A stretch of 58,167 bases of DNA from Lachnospiraceae bacterium (GTDB lineage: Bacteria; Bacillota; Clostridia; Lachnospirales; Lachnospiraceae): assembly GCA_017624115.1 (NCBI GenBank), contig JAGANQ010000063.1, positions 1 through 58,167 on the forward strand, in the 5' to 3' direction. The position numbers were made by a program, and so were the translations under genes. Shown here piece by piece: positions 17,634-25,253 of this stretch (its first letter is position 1; each line of letters opens with the position of its first letter). Below the pieces are notes generated by a model. That model saw nothing but the letters and a program-made list of their open reading frames with translations, made no database searches and had not been told where the DNA came from.

Positions 17634-17909
17634 TTACTGCTCCTTCGCTGCCTTCTCTCTCTTCTGCTTCGCTATGATGCGCTTCATATCCTCCGCAGAC
17701 ATAGACGGCTCCGGATAATACTTCTTAAGCTTTTCCTTATCCTTCTCAGAGATGGCATTCTTCTCAAGCACCTTGCCTCTGACAATGTTATAGCTTCTCG
17801 GTGCATCCACCATGACCTTATAGTTGTTGGCTGTACCGCCAAGAAATACGACCTTGATGTCATCGCCTATCGTGAAATACTCACCCGGCTTGATTGTAAA
17901 ATTCAGCAT
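17634..17909 (-). CDS. csrA: CsrA-family translational regulator, divergent and extended
   Basis: CsrA binds GGA motifs in mRNA leaders and blocks translation; its main target in Firmicutes is hag. The 91-residue product has GEYFTIGDDIKVVFLGG and APRSYNIVRGKVLEKN, the CsrA beta-strand core including the critical Arg of the VxR motif. The N-terminal LxRKxGE is replaced by MLNFTIKPGE, so the usual basic residues there are missing. About 35 extra charged residues (YYPEPSMSAEDMKRI...) follow the core. The ATG at 17909 follows GGGAGG by 8 nt. It lies directly upstream of hag. FliW, its usual protein antagonist, is not in the window. Confidence 0.85.
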   Translation of the reverse strand: MLNFTIKPGEYFTIGDDIKVVFLGGTANNYKVMVDAPRSYNIVRGKVLEKNAISEKDKEKLKKYYPEPSMSAEDMKRIIAKQKREKAAKEQ

Positions 17910-17963
17910 CTGCAAAACCTCCCTGTTATATGATTTTCACCTGTCCCTGTGACCTGTGTTGTT

Positions 17964-17992
17964 TTGACAGGATGTAACATTCTTTATAAAAT
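17964..17992 (+). promoter_or_regulatory. sigma-A promoter of the recombinase, spanning the left inverted repeat
   Basis: TTGACA (17964-17969) lies outside the left repeat. TAAAAT (17987-17992) lies inside it, with a 17-nt spacer. DNA inversion would therefore separate the recombinase gene from its -35 box. Confidence 0.75.
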
Positions 17993-17997
17993 GTTAC
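17974..17997 (+). repeat. left recombination site (IRL) of the candidate inverton
   Basis: GTAACATT, the 8-nt spacer CTTTATAA, then AATGTTAC. All 24 nt are identical to the reverse complement of 19715-19738. Two arms around an asymmetric 8-nt core is a typical tyrosine-recombinase crossover site. The arms extend to 10 bp here. Confidence 0.8.
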
Positions 17998-18062
17998 ATT
18001 TATGCTATGCCCATGCTTATCATGTACGGGCATTAGTCTTATATTTCAAGGAGGGTATTATC

Positions 18063-18641
18063 ATGGGAACAACACAGCCAATCAAAAGCATCAAGGAATT
18101 AGATGCCTTAAAAGACTACTATCTGACACAAAAACCGAATCTCAGAAACTATGCACTTATCTGCACAGGAGTTAATACTGCGCTTCGTATCGGTGATATT
18201 CTTGGATTGACGTGGGAGGATGTCTATAATTTCAATACAAACTCCTTCCGCGAGCACATCATCATTCGTGAGAAAAAGACCGGAAAAGAAAACATCATTG
18301 CTACAAATAAAAATATGGTTCAGGGTCTCAGACTCTACATGGACAGTCTGCCTGCTGTCATGCCTTCGCATTTTATCTTTTCGGGGAGACAGGCGGAGCT
18401 GCCTATCTCCCGCATTCAGGCATTCCGCATCATAAAGGAAGCCGGAACACAATTAGAGCTTTCCAGCAATATAAGCTGTCATTCACTCAGAAAAACCTTT
18501 GGATATCATGCCTGGATATCAGGTGTAAGTCCCGCAATACTTATGATTATCTATAATCACTCCTCATTTCAGGTAACAAAACGATATCTCGGTATCGACC
18601 AGGAGGATAAAGACAGAGTTTTTCTTAATCTGAATTTGTAA
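18063..18641 (+). CDS. compact tyrosine recombinase (FimB/FimE-like invertase)
   Basis: This 192-residue protein is essentially only the catalytic domain of a tyrosine recombinase, the size of FimB/FimE and other DNA invertases; it lacks the N-terminal arm-binding domain of phage integrases. Catalytic residues are R42 (TALRIGDILGL), a Lys near K72/K75 (REKKTGKEN), H140 and R143 (CHSLRKTFGYH), H166 (YNHSS) and nucleophile Y175 (TKRYLGI). The ATG at 18063 follows GGAGG. A consensus promoter spans the left inverted repeat and a terminator follows. Its place between inverted repeats beside csrA-hag suggests that it inverts its own segment. No phage genes are nearby. Confidence 0.9.
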   Translation: MGTTQPIKSIKELDALKDYYLTQKPNLRNYALICTGVNTALRIGDILGLTWEDVYNFNTNSFREHIIIREKKTGKENIIATNKNMVQGLRLYMDSLPAVMPSHFIFSGRQAELPISRIQAFRIIKEAGTQLELSSNISCHSLRKTFGYHAWISGVSPAILMIIYNHSSFQVTKRYLGIDQEDKDRVFLNLNL

Positions 18642-18665
18642 AATAAGCTATACACTCACATTGTT

Positions 18666-18700
18666 AAAGCAGGTTTCAGACCGTACAATGGGCCTGCTTT
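18666..18700 (+). terminator. terminator of the recombinase gene
   Basis: AAAGCAGG and CCTGCTTT form an 8-bp stem followed by TTATTGTT, 25 nt after the recombinase stop. The rest of the 270-nt gap to 18910 shows only a short GACCG/CGGTC hairpin. Confidence 0.75.
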
Positions 18701-18910
18701 TATTGTTCCCATTGTCCGTTCGATGCAGATTTCGCTTGTTCTAAATCCAAAATTATGCTATGATAAATGCAAGTCTTTCTGACTTATAAGCTTCGGCTTT
18801 TCACGACCGTTTCGGTCACATTTCCTATGTACAGACATAACAGAGGTGGTGCCTATGGACTAAGAACCAGTTTTACATGTATGGAATACAAATTTCGAAA
18901 GGAGCATTGA

Positions 18911-19584
18911 ATGGAGCAGAAAATACACCAGATTTACGACAAGGTTTTTAAGAAGATATTAACGCTGTCGTCCAAATCCGTCATCAATCTCATTAACGGA
19001 CTATTTGAGACAGACTACCCTCCCGACAGCACCATCCGGTATAACTGGACTGAATTCGAGGATGACGGTCTGAAGAAAACTCTGGCAGATACGATTCTCA
19101 CTATTAATTTATCCTCATTCCCTTTGAGCTGATGAAGCTTAGGGATGCCATAAAAAAGAAACGGAGCCCGGAAAATCTGGAAGCATTGAAAAACCTCATC
19201 GAAAATGATATACTTGGAAGTATCCATACGAATATGGAGCTTGGTAATATAACGCTGTCAGACGCGCAGAAGCTGAAACGTCTGACCCACCAGCTGTATA
19301 AGCATATCTACGCGCATTTCGAGGAGATGGAGGTGCTCAATGAGATGACGGATGAATCGTTGATACTGGATATTGATATTCTTGAGAAAAAGCATGAGGA
19401 AGAAATAGCAAATATTGTGGCAAAAAAGGATAAAGAATTACTAAACGCCATCGCTGACAAAGACAAGAAGCTGAATGAGAAAGACAAGGAACTGAATGAA
19501 CAATCAAAAGAATTGGATGAAAAATCAAGGGAAATAGCACTTCTTAAGAAAAAACTGGCGGAAGCAGGGATTCCTCTGAATTAA
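18911..19584 (+). pseudogene. decayed Rpn/PD-(D/E)XK-like nuclease gene with internal deletion
   Basis: The first frame (18911-19132) starts well (GAAAGGAG site) with MEQKIHQIYDKVFKKILTLS and KTLADTILTI. It resembles the N-terminus of Rpn/YhgA-like or Lachnospiraceae PD-(D/E)XK 'transposase-family' nucleases, then runs out of frame. A second frame reads on from about 19110 to 19584 (MKLRDAIKKKRSPEN...) and ends in a Lys/Glu coiled coil with repeats of DKELNE type, as at the C-terminus of those proteins. The central catalytic region is missing. This is best read as one gene after a large internal deletion with frameshift. It is cargo within the invertible segment. Confidence 0.7.
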
Positions 19585-19668
19585 GATACCCAAGCTGACA
19601 GAAATGGATTATATTTACTTTGGAAATTCAGGAAAATGAATGTTTTTAAAAAATTTTTAATTTTGCTA

Positions 19669-19695
19669 TAAAGTAATTTCCAAACTCTCCGATAT
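19669..19695 (+). promoter_or_regulatory. sigma-28 (sigma-D) flagellar promoter at the inner right edge of the inverton
   Basis: TAAA (19669-19672), 15 nt, then TCCGATAT (19688-19695) matches the Firmicutes sigma-D consensus TAAA-N14-16-GCCGATAT at all but one position. No gene follows on the plus strand. It reads out through the right repeat toward the 3' end of the oppositely oriented pilZ gene. After inversion it would drive csrA-hag. Confidence 0.7.
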
Positions 19696-19706
19696 ACATA
19701 TCAAAG

Positions 19707-19746
19707 ACAGGGAAGTAACATTTTATAAAGAATGTTACTTCCCTGT
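19707..19746 (+). terminator. hairpin over IRR acting as terminator in the present orientation
   Basis: A perfect 16-bp stem (ACAGGGAAGTAACATT with its complement) and 8-nt loop is followed by a T-rich tail. It lies 12-50 nt after the sigma-28 -10 box. It would stop that promoter's transcript in the present orientation; the T-rich tail is outside the inverting segment. Confidence 0.6.
19715..19738 (-). repeat. right recombination site (IRR) of the candidate inverton
   Basis: GTAACATT, the spacer TTATAAAG, then AATGTTAC: the exact reverse complement of the left site. The arms here extend to 16 bp because outer flanks ACAGGGAA and TTCCCTGT also pair. Confidence 0.8.
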
Positions 19747-19817
19747 TTATTATTACTTTTATCATACAGATTATACAAAATTACAGCTCTTGTGCGAGTG
19801 CTCATCCCTGCGGAGCG

Positions 19818-19866
19818 TTTTTAATATCATAGGGAAGTTCAAAGAACTTTCCTATGATATTAAAAA
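19818..19866. repeat. 49-bp near-perfect palindrome
   Basis: Arms of 23 nt (TTTTTAATATCATAGG... and ...CCTATGATATTAAAAA) differ at one position and flank an AAA loop. It abuts the pilZ terminator. Function is unknown; it may be a REP/MITE-like element or a second bidirectional terminator. Confidence 0.65.
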
Positions 19867-19891
19867 CGGCTGCTGCATCACTGCAACAGCC
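19867..19891 (-). terminator. terminator of the pheS-pheT-queA-pilZ group
   Basis: On the minus strand GGCTGTTGCA pairs with TGCAGCAGCC over a 4-nt loop, followed by GTTTTTAAT, just after the pilZ stop at 19901. Confidence 0.8.
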
Positions 19892-19900
19892 TCTGCTTTA

Positions 19901-20242
19901 CTATTTATTCTGTTCTTCACCCGGATAGTTAAACAGCTCATATACCTCTATCTTGAACTGGTCAGGTGCCGCCATTCCGACGAATTTCCCGCCATACACA
20001 TCCCCATCCTTGTGCAGAACCTGGATTACCGTATTGATTCTTTCCTTTGTCCATATTGTAATCTGGGTATCATAAAATCCTTTTATAGAAAGCTCTTCCA
20101 AACACTTAAATGCCATACCGCCCCGGGAAATATTCATAACCTCTACTTCATAGGACCTTCCGGCAGTTCCGTCGCCCTCAATCGCCCTCAGGCTGATTTT
20201 TACGTCAATATCCATTCGTTTGGAACGTCTTTTTTCTTCCAT
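19901..20242 (-). CDS. PilZ domain protein (c-di-GMP receptor)
   Basis: This 113-residue single-domain PilZ protein has the c-di-GMP-binding motifs RRSKR (R5 and R9, the RxxxR switch) and N37-I-S39-R-G-G42, the (D/N)xSxxG motif. PilZ proteins bind cyclic di-GMP and control motility, adhesion or exopolysaccharide in the cytoplasm. It lies about 95 nt downstream of queA on the same strand and ends in its own terminator. Its closeness to csrA-hag makes a motility role plausible, but that is inference. Confidence 0.88.
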   Translation of the reverse strand: MEEKRRSKRMDIDVKISLRAIEGDGTAGRSYEVEVMNISRGGMAFKCLEELSIKGFYDTQITIWTKERINTVIQVLHKDGDVYGGKFVGMAAPDQFKIEVYELFNYPGEEQNK

Positions 20243-20337
20243 GTAGCACCCCCTGCTTTTATCTGATTTGTTTCCAAAAACTAACTTCTTTCGATTATAG
20301 CATAAAAAAACAGAGTAATCAACATGGCATCATTAAT

Positions 20338-21384
20338 TTATTTCGCAGCTGAACTGTTGTCTATAATTAACATCGCATCACCAAAAGAAAAGAATCTATA
20401 TTGTTCCTTTACTGCTTCCTCGTATGCCGCCAGTATATGCTCACGCCCTGCCAATGCTGACACCAGCATAAGCAGTGTGGATTCCGGCAGATGAAAATTC
20501 GTAATCAATGCATCCAGCACCTTAAAGTGATAACCCGGATAGATAAAAATTTCTGTCCAGCCGGAACACTCCTTTACAAAGCCATTCTCATCTGCAGCAC
20601 TTTCCAGTGTACGACAGCTTGTCGTTCCTACGCAGATGACACGTCCGCCGTTTTTCTTTGCCTGATTAATTTTATCTGCCTCAGACTGCTCAATGCGGTA
20701 AAATTCGGAATGCATATGATGCTCTGTGATATTCTCCACCTTCACCGGTCGGAATGTGCCAAGACCTACATGAAGCGTCACAGTCGCGATACTGACACCC
20801 ATCTGTTCAATTTGCTCCAGAAGCTCCTTTGTAAAATGAAGTCCCGCTGTCGGCGCCGCCGCTGAGCCCTCATACTTTGCATACACTGTCTGGTAGCGGT
20901 TCTTATCCTGCAGCGGATGTGTAATGTAGGGCGGAAGAGGCATCTGTCCCAGCCTGTCCAACACCTCCTCAAAGATACCCTCATAGGTAAACTGAATCAG
21001 GCGGTTTCCCTCTTCCACTACTTCCAGCACCTCGCCGACAAGCAGCCCGTCACCAAAGGAAATTTTGGTACCAGGCTTTGCCTTCTTGCCAGGCTTTACA
21101 AGCGTTTCCCAAACATCATTCTCATGCCTCTTTAAGAGCAGTACTTCAATTCCCGCATTCGTGCCGACTTTATTTCCAAGGAGCCGTGCCGGGATAACTT
21201 TGGTGTTATTTAACACCAGACAGTCTCCCGGGCGCAGATATCCGACAATATCACGAAAGCCTTTATGTTCCGTCTTTCCTGTACTTTTATCCACGACCAT
21301 CAGCCTGGAGGACGCTCTGTCCTCCAGCGGGTCCTGTGCAATCAGCTCCTGTGGCAAATCATAATAAAAATCCTTTAATTCCAT
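20338..21384 (-). CDS. queA: S-adenosylmethionine:tRNA ribosyltransferase-isomerase
   Basis: QueA transfers and isomerises the ribosyl group of SAM onto 7-aminomethyl-7-deazaguanine in tRNA to make epoxyqueuosine. The N-terminal [18 protein letters not shown], the central [13 protein letters not shown] and the C-terminal [18 protein letters not shown] are conserved family motifs. Length is 348 residues, as expected. AAAGG lies upstream of the ATG, and the gene starts about 50 nt after pheT. No tgt or other queuosine genes are adjacent. Confidence 0.96.
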   Translation of the reverse strand: MELKDFYYDLPQELIAQDPLEDRASSRLMVVDKSTGKTEHKGFRDIVGYLRPGDCLVLNNTKVIPARLLGNKVGTNAGIEVLLLKRHENDVWETLVKPGKKAKPGTKISFGDGLLVGEVLEVVEEGNRLIQFTYEGIFEEVLDRLGQMPLPPYITHPLQDKNRYQTVYAKYEGSAAAPTAGLHFTKELLEQIEQMGVSIATVTLHVGLGTFRPVKVENITEHHMHSEFYRIEQSEADKINQAKKNGGRVICVGTTSCRTLESAADENGFVKECSGWTEIFIYPGYHFKVLDALITNFHLPESTLLMLVSALAGREHILAAYEEAVKEQYRFFSFGDAMLIIDNSSAAK

Positions 21385-21432
21385 AACATAACTATACCTT
21401 TCCCACAGCCTGCAAGCCCCAAGCCGGGCATA

Positions 21433-23853
21433 CTAGGCTCTTAATTCAACGCCAAGCTCACCCAGAGCCTTCAGAATCTTATTCATGGCTTCTGTCACAT
21501 CCTTGTCCTCCAGTGTACGGTCAGGTGCACGGAAGGTAATCGAATAAGCTACTGATTTGCAGCCTTCCTTAATCTGATTTCCTTCATAAATATCGAACAG
21601 CGAATAGCTTTCCAGAATCTTTCCAGCCTTCTTCTCGATGATATCCTCAATCTGTCCTACCAGAATCGTCTTCGGCATGACCATACTGATATCACGGGTA
21701 ACAGAAGGATACTTGGCAATTCCGCTGTATTTTCTGTCGAAGGTAGTATATGGAAGAATTTCCGGCATATCAAGGACTGCAATATAAGCACGTTCACCGA
21801 TATCATAGTTATCTCTTACCTGTGGATGAACCTCACCCAGATATCCTAATACCTTACCCTTATATTCGATTGCTGCCTGTCTTCCCGGATGCAGGAATTC
21901 CTTGCCGGCTGCCGGATTGTAGAATACCTTTTCACGGATTCCCACCTTCTCCAGGAACTCTTCTACGACACCCTTCATCGTGAAGAAGTCTCCTTCTCCG
22001 TACATACCAAGTGTAAACTGCATCCTCTCCTCCGGCAGCTCCGTAAGCGGAACCTGCTTCGGCAGATAGATATTGCCCAGCTCGTACAGACGTACATTCT
22101 TATTTCTTCTATTATAGTTTGTTGCCAGCGAGGTAAGCATACCATTTAAAGAAATGGTTCTCATAATGCTGAAATCCTCTCCCAGCGGATTGGAAATTAC
22201 AACCGTCTTTCGCAGCGGTGAATCTGCCGAAAGCATCAGCTTGTCAAATACCTTCGGACTTTCAAAGGAATAGGTCATGCCCTGACTGAAACCACAGAAT
22301 TCAGCGATTTCTCTTGCCACTGCTTCAATTCTCAGCTTATAGGACAGTTTTCCTGTTGTTGCCTCACCGGTTGGCAGACTGGTCGGAATATTGTCATAGC
22401 CGTAGAATCTTGCCACTTCCTCCGCTAAATCTGCCAGACGCTCCAAATCCTGGCGGAAGGTCGGCGCAACCACTTCCTTCTTCTCTGCGTCATAGGAAAG
22501 CTCCAGTTTTTTGAAAATATCCAGCATATCAGCCTCAGGAATTTCTGTTCCCAGAAGCTTATTTATCTTCGCTGCATCAAATGGCACACGCTTTGACTGT
22601 CTTACCTCCGGGTAAATATCAATCATACCGCCGACAACCTCACCTGCACCCAGCTCCTCGATTAACTGGCAGGCTCTGTCAATTGCCTCACTGGCATTGT
22701 TCGGATCCAGTCCCTTCTCAAATTTACCTGAGGCATCCGTTCTTAATCCCAGCTTCTTTGCAGACAGACGGATATTTGTTCCATCAAAGCATGCTGCCTC
22801 GAACATCATCGTCTTCACATCATCCGTAATCTTGGAATTTTCACCGCCCATAATTCCGGCGATACCGACTGCCTTTTCACCGTCGTTAATCATCAGTATA
22901 GAAGAATCCAGCTTACGCATCTGACCGTCCAGTGTCTGGAATTCCTCCCCGGCAGCCGCACGCTTTACGATAATTTTCTTACCGGCAATCGTATCTAAAT
23001 CAAAGGCATGCATCGGCTGTCCGTACTCCTCCATAACATAGTTCGTAATGTCGACGATGTTATTGATTGGGCGAATACCACAAGCCGCCAGCCTTCTCTG
23101 CATCCATTCCGGTGAAGGTGCAAGCTTTATATTTTTAACCACTCTTGCACAGTATCTTGGACACAAATCGGTATCCTTGACCTCTACTGACACATAATCA
23201 TTGACATCCTCATTATTTCCCGTTTTCTTCACAACAGGCGGATGGAATTCCTTCTTAAATGTCATAGCTGCCTCTCTGGCAATACCGATGACACTGTAGC
23301 AGTCCACACGGTTAGAGGTAATTTCATATTCCACATTTACATCATGCAGCCCGAGTGCCTCTACCGCATCACTTCCCACCTCCGTGTTCTCCGGAAGAAT
23401 ATAGATTCCGCTTTCCGGTGCGTCCGGGTACATCTCCCTGCTGGAGCCAAGCTCTTCGATAGAGCACATCATACCGAAGGACTCAACACCTCTCAGCTTA
23501 CCTTTTTTAATCTTGATTCCGTCCTCCGGAAGCGGCCCGCCGTCATGTCCGCCTGCCACACGTCCGCCATCCAGCACAACAGGAACCTTCTGTCCCTCTT
23601 TCACATTTGGCGCACCAGTAACAATCTGAATGACCTCATTTCCTACATTGACCTGACAGACAACCAGCTTATCCGCATCAGGATGACGCTCGATTTTCTC
23701 AATCTGTCCTACTACAATCTTCTCCAGATTTTTATCAAGGCAGACATATCCCTCTACCTTGGTTCCGGATAATGTCATGGCATCCGTGTATTCCTGGGCT
23801 GTCACATCAAGATCCGGTACATATGCTTTAATCCATGATAATGGTGTATTCAT
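21433..23853 (-). CDS. pheT: phenylalanyl-tRNA synthetase beta subunit
   Basis: PheT is the large subunit of the (alpha-beta)2 PheRS that charges tRNA-Phe and edits Tyr. The N-terminal MNTPLSWIKAYVPDLDVTAQEY precedes an EMAP/tRNA-binding domain at about residues 40-150 (HPDADKLVVCQVNVG). B3/B4 editing and B5 domains occupy the middle. The C-terminal FDX-ACB anticodon-binding domain (YPSVTRDISMVMP) ends the protein. Length 806 is normal. It follows pheS by 46 nt and is under the same T-box. Confidence 0.97.
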   Translation of the reverse strand: MNTPLSWIKAYVPDLDVTAQEYTDAMTLSGTKVEGYVCLDKNLEKIVVGQIEKIERHPDADKLVVCQVNVGNEVIQIVTGAPNVKEGQKVPVVLDGGRVAGGHDGGPLPEDGIKIKKGKLRGVESFGMMCSIEELGSSREMYPDAPESGIYILPENTEVGSDAVEALGLHDVNVEYEITSNRVDCYSVIGIAREAAMTFKKEFHPPVVKKTGNNEDVNDYVSVEVKDTDLCPRYCARVVKNIKLAPSPEWMQRRLAACGIRPINNIVDITNYVMEEYGQPMHAFDLDTIAGKKIIVKRAAAGEEFQTLDGQMRKLDSSILMINDGEKAVGIAGIMGGENSKITDDVKTMMFEAACFDGTNIRLSAKKLGLRTDASGKFEKGLDPNNASEAIDRACQLIEELGAGEVVGGMIDIYPEVRQSKRVPFDAAKINKLLGTEIPEADMLDIFKKLELSYDAEKKEVVAPTFRQDLERLADLAEEVARFYGYDNIPTSLPTGEATTGKLSYKLRIEAVAREIAEFCGFSQGMTYSFESPKVFDKLMLSADSPLRKTVVISNPLGEDFSIMRTISLNGMLTSLATNYNRRNKNVRLYELGNIYLPKQVPLTELPEERMQFTLGMYGEGDFFTMKGVVEEFLEKVGIREKVFYNPAAGKEFLHPGRQAAIEYKGKVLGYLGEVHPQVRDNYDIGERAYIAVLDMPEILPYTTFDRKYSGIAKYPSVTRDISMVMPKTILVGQIEDIIEKKAGKILESYSLFDIYEGNQIKEGCKSVAYSITFRAPDRTLEDKDVTEAMNKILKALGELGVELRA

Positions 23854-23899
23854 TTTTTATTCCTCCTACATTCGATTCTGTCCTGAAACTGCTTTAAAC

Positions 23900-24919
23900 C
23901 TAGAACTGCTTTAAAAATCTGATGTCATTCTCATATAATAATCTCATATCATCAATTTCGTATTTCAATAATGCGATACGCTCCAGACCTACACCGAATG
24001 CAAATCCGGAATATTCCTCCGGATCAATTCCACTCATTTCCAGTACTCTCGGATGTACCATACCGCAGCCGAGAATTTCAATCCAGCCGGAACCCTTACA
24101 CATTCTGCAGCCCTTGCCGCCGCACTTGAAGCAGGTTACGTCCACTTCGGCACTTGGCTCAGTAAACGGGAAATGATGCGGACGGAATTTTACCTTTGTC
24201 TGCGGCCCGAATAATTCCTTCGCAAACTCTGCCAGTGTTCCCTTTAAATCAGCAAATGTAATATTCTTATCTATGACAAGTCCCTCAATCTGATGGAAGG
24301 ACGGGGAATGTGTCGCATCCACCTCGTCCGAACGGAATACACGGCCAGGTGCAATCATACGGATTGGAAGTTTACCCTTCTCCATAGTACGAACCTGTAC
24401 CGGAGAGGTCTGGGTACGAAGTACGATTTTGTCATTGACATAAAACGTATCCTGCTCGTCCTTTGCCGGATGATTTGCCGGAATATTTAATGCTTCGAAA
24501 TTATAGTAATCAAGCTCTACTTCAGGACCTTCCACTACCTCGTAGCCCATACCGACGAAGATTCTCTCTACCTCTTCAAGAGCGATGGTATTCGGATGAC
24601 GATGCCCTACATTGTTCTTCTTAGCCGGAAGTGTGACATCAATCACCTCTGCCTTTAACTGCTCTTCTCTTACTGCTGCTGCAAGCTTTGTCTTTGTTGC
24701 CTCAAGCTGTTCCTCAATCACCTGTCTGACGTCATTCACCATCTGACCAAACTTTGGTCTTTCCTCAGCCGACATATCCTTCATACTTTTTAATAAAGAA
24801 GTCAGCTCACCTTTTTTTCCAAGATACGCTACACGGATATCATTAAGCTTATCCAGTGCATCAGAAGCTTCAATCTGTTTCATCGCTTCTTCTCTGATTT
24901 GTTTTAATCTGTTTTCCAT
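23900..24919 (-). CDS. pheS: phenylalanyl-tRNA synthetase alpha subunit
   Basis: PheS is the catalytic alpha subunit of PheRS. It has an N-terminal coiled-coil arm (residues 1-90) and a class II synthetase core: motif 2 includes [27 protein letters not shown], and motif 3 is [15 protein letters not shown]. The phenylalanine pocket region [16 protein letters not shown] is typical. Length is 339 residues. It is the first gene behind a T-box leader and forms an operon with pheT. Confidence 0.97.
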   Translation of the reverse strand: MENRLKQIREEAMKQIEASDALDKLNDIRVAYLGKKGELTSLLKSMKDMSAEERPKFGQMVNDVRQVIEEQLEATKTKLAAAVREEQLKAEVIDVTLPAKKNNVGHRHPNTIALEEVERIFVGMGYEVVEGPEVELDYYNFEALNIPANHPAKDEQDTFYVNDKIVLRTQTSPVQVRTMEKGKLPIRMIAPGRVFRSDEVDATHSPSFHQIEGLVIDKNITFADLKGTLAEFAKELFGPQTKVKFRPHHFPFTEPSAEVDVTCFKCGGKGCRMCKGSGWIEILGCGMVHPRVLEMSGIDPEEYSGFAFGVGLERIALLKYEIDDMRLLYENDIRFLKQF

Positions 24920-24960
24920 GATAGTCTCCTTTCATTAATAAAGCGGTTTCCTATAACGCA

Positions 24961-25208
24961 AAAAACCTCCGTCCCAATAGGGACGGAGGTCAAATTTCCG
25001 CGGTACCACCCTGATTCCTGCAATGGCAGGCACTCAAGCAGGCGTAACGTGCCTCTTACGTCATTCCTTACCAGACAAGTCCTTCGGGAATGCAGCTCCG
25101 GTGGGAAATTCAATATTTATCTGAACCCGGGATTGCTTTCAGCCGCTGACATTCCCTCTCTGCTGGAAAATAAATATCTACTGACACCTTCTATGCTTTT
25201 AGCATCTG
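24961..25208 (-). promoter_or_regulatory. T-box riboswitch (predicted Phe) upstream of pheS
   Basis: The minus-strand leader contains the invariant T-box AGGGTGGTACCGCGG at 24998-25012, which pairs with the acceptor end of uncharged tRNA. It ends in the terminator ACCTCCGTCC...GGACGGAGGT plus T6 (24961-24990). A stem I with a likely TTC (Phe) specifier in TTGAATTTCCC lies further upstream. Low charged tRNA-Phe should allow read-through into pheS-pheT. The Phe specifier is inferred from context. Confidence 0.92.
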
Positions 25209-25214
25209 TGGTTT

Positions 25215-25242
25215 ATTTTATCATAACTTTTTAAAGTGTCAA
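25215..25242 (-). promoter_or_regulatory. sigma-A promoter of the pheS T-box leader
   Basis: Minus-strand TTGACA and TAAAAT are spaced by 16 nt, just upstream of the T-box stem I. Confidence 0.8.
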
Positions 25243-25253
25243 GTAATTTCTGA

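Larger units (their letters stand above)
17974..19738. mobile_element. candidate invertible DNA segment (flagellin phase switch)
   Basis: This 1765-bp segment is bounded by exact 24-nt inverted repeats. It contains a compact tyrosine recombinase, a terminator, a decayed nuclease-like gene and an outward-facing sigma-28 promoter at its right edge. In the orientation given the sigma-28 promoter points away from csrA-hag. Inversion would place it about 130 nt upstream of csrA, pointing at it. Sequence shows the repeats, recombinase and promoter; switching itself is inferred. Confidence 0.7.

Noticed and set aside
18063..19584. Prophage or integrative element
   Set aside because: The recombinase has no N-terminal arm-binding domain, and no phage, relaxase or replication genes or tRNA attachment site are nearby; the inverted rather than direct repeats point to inversion.
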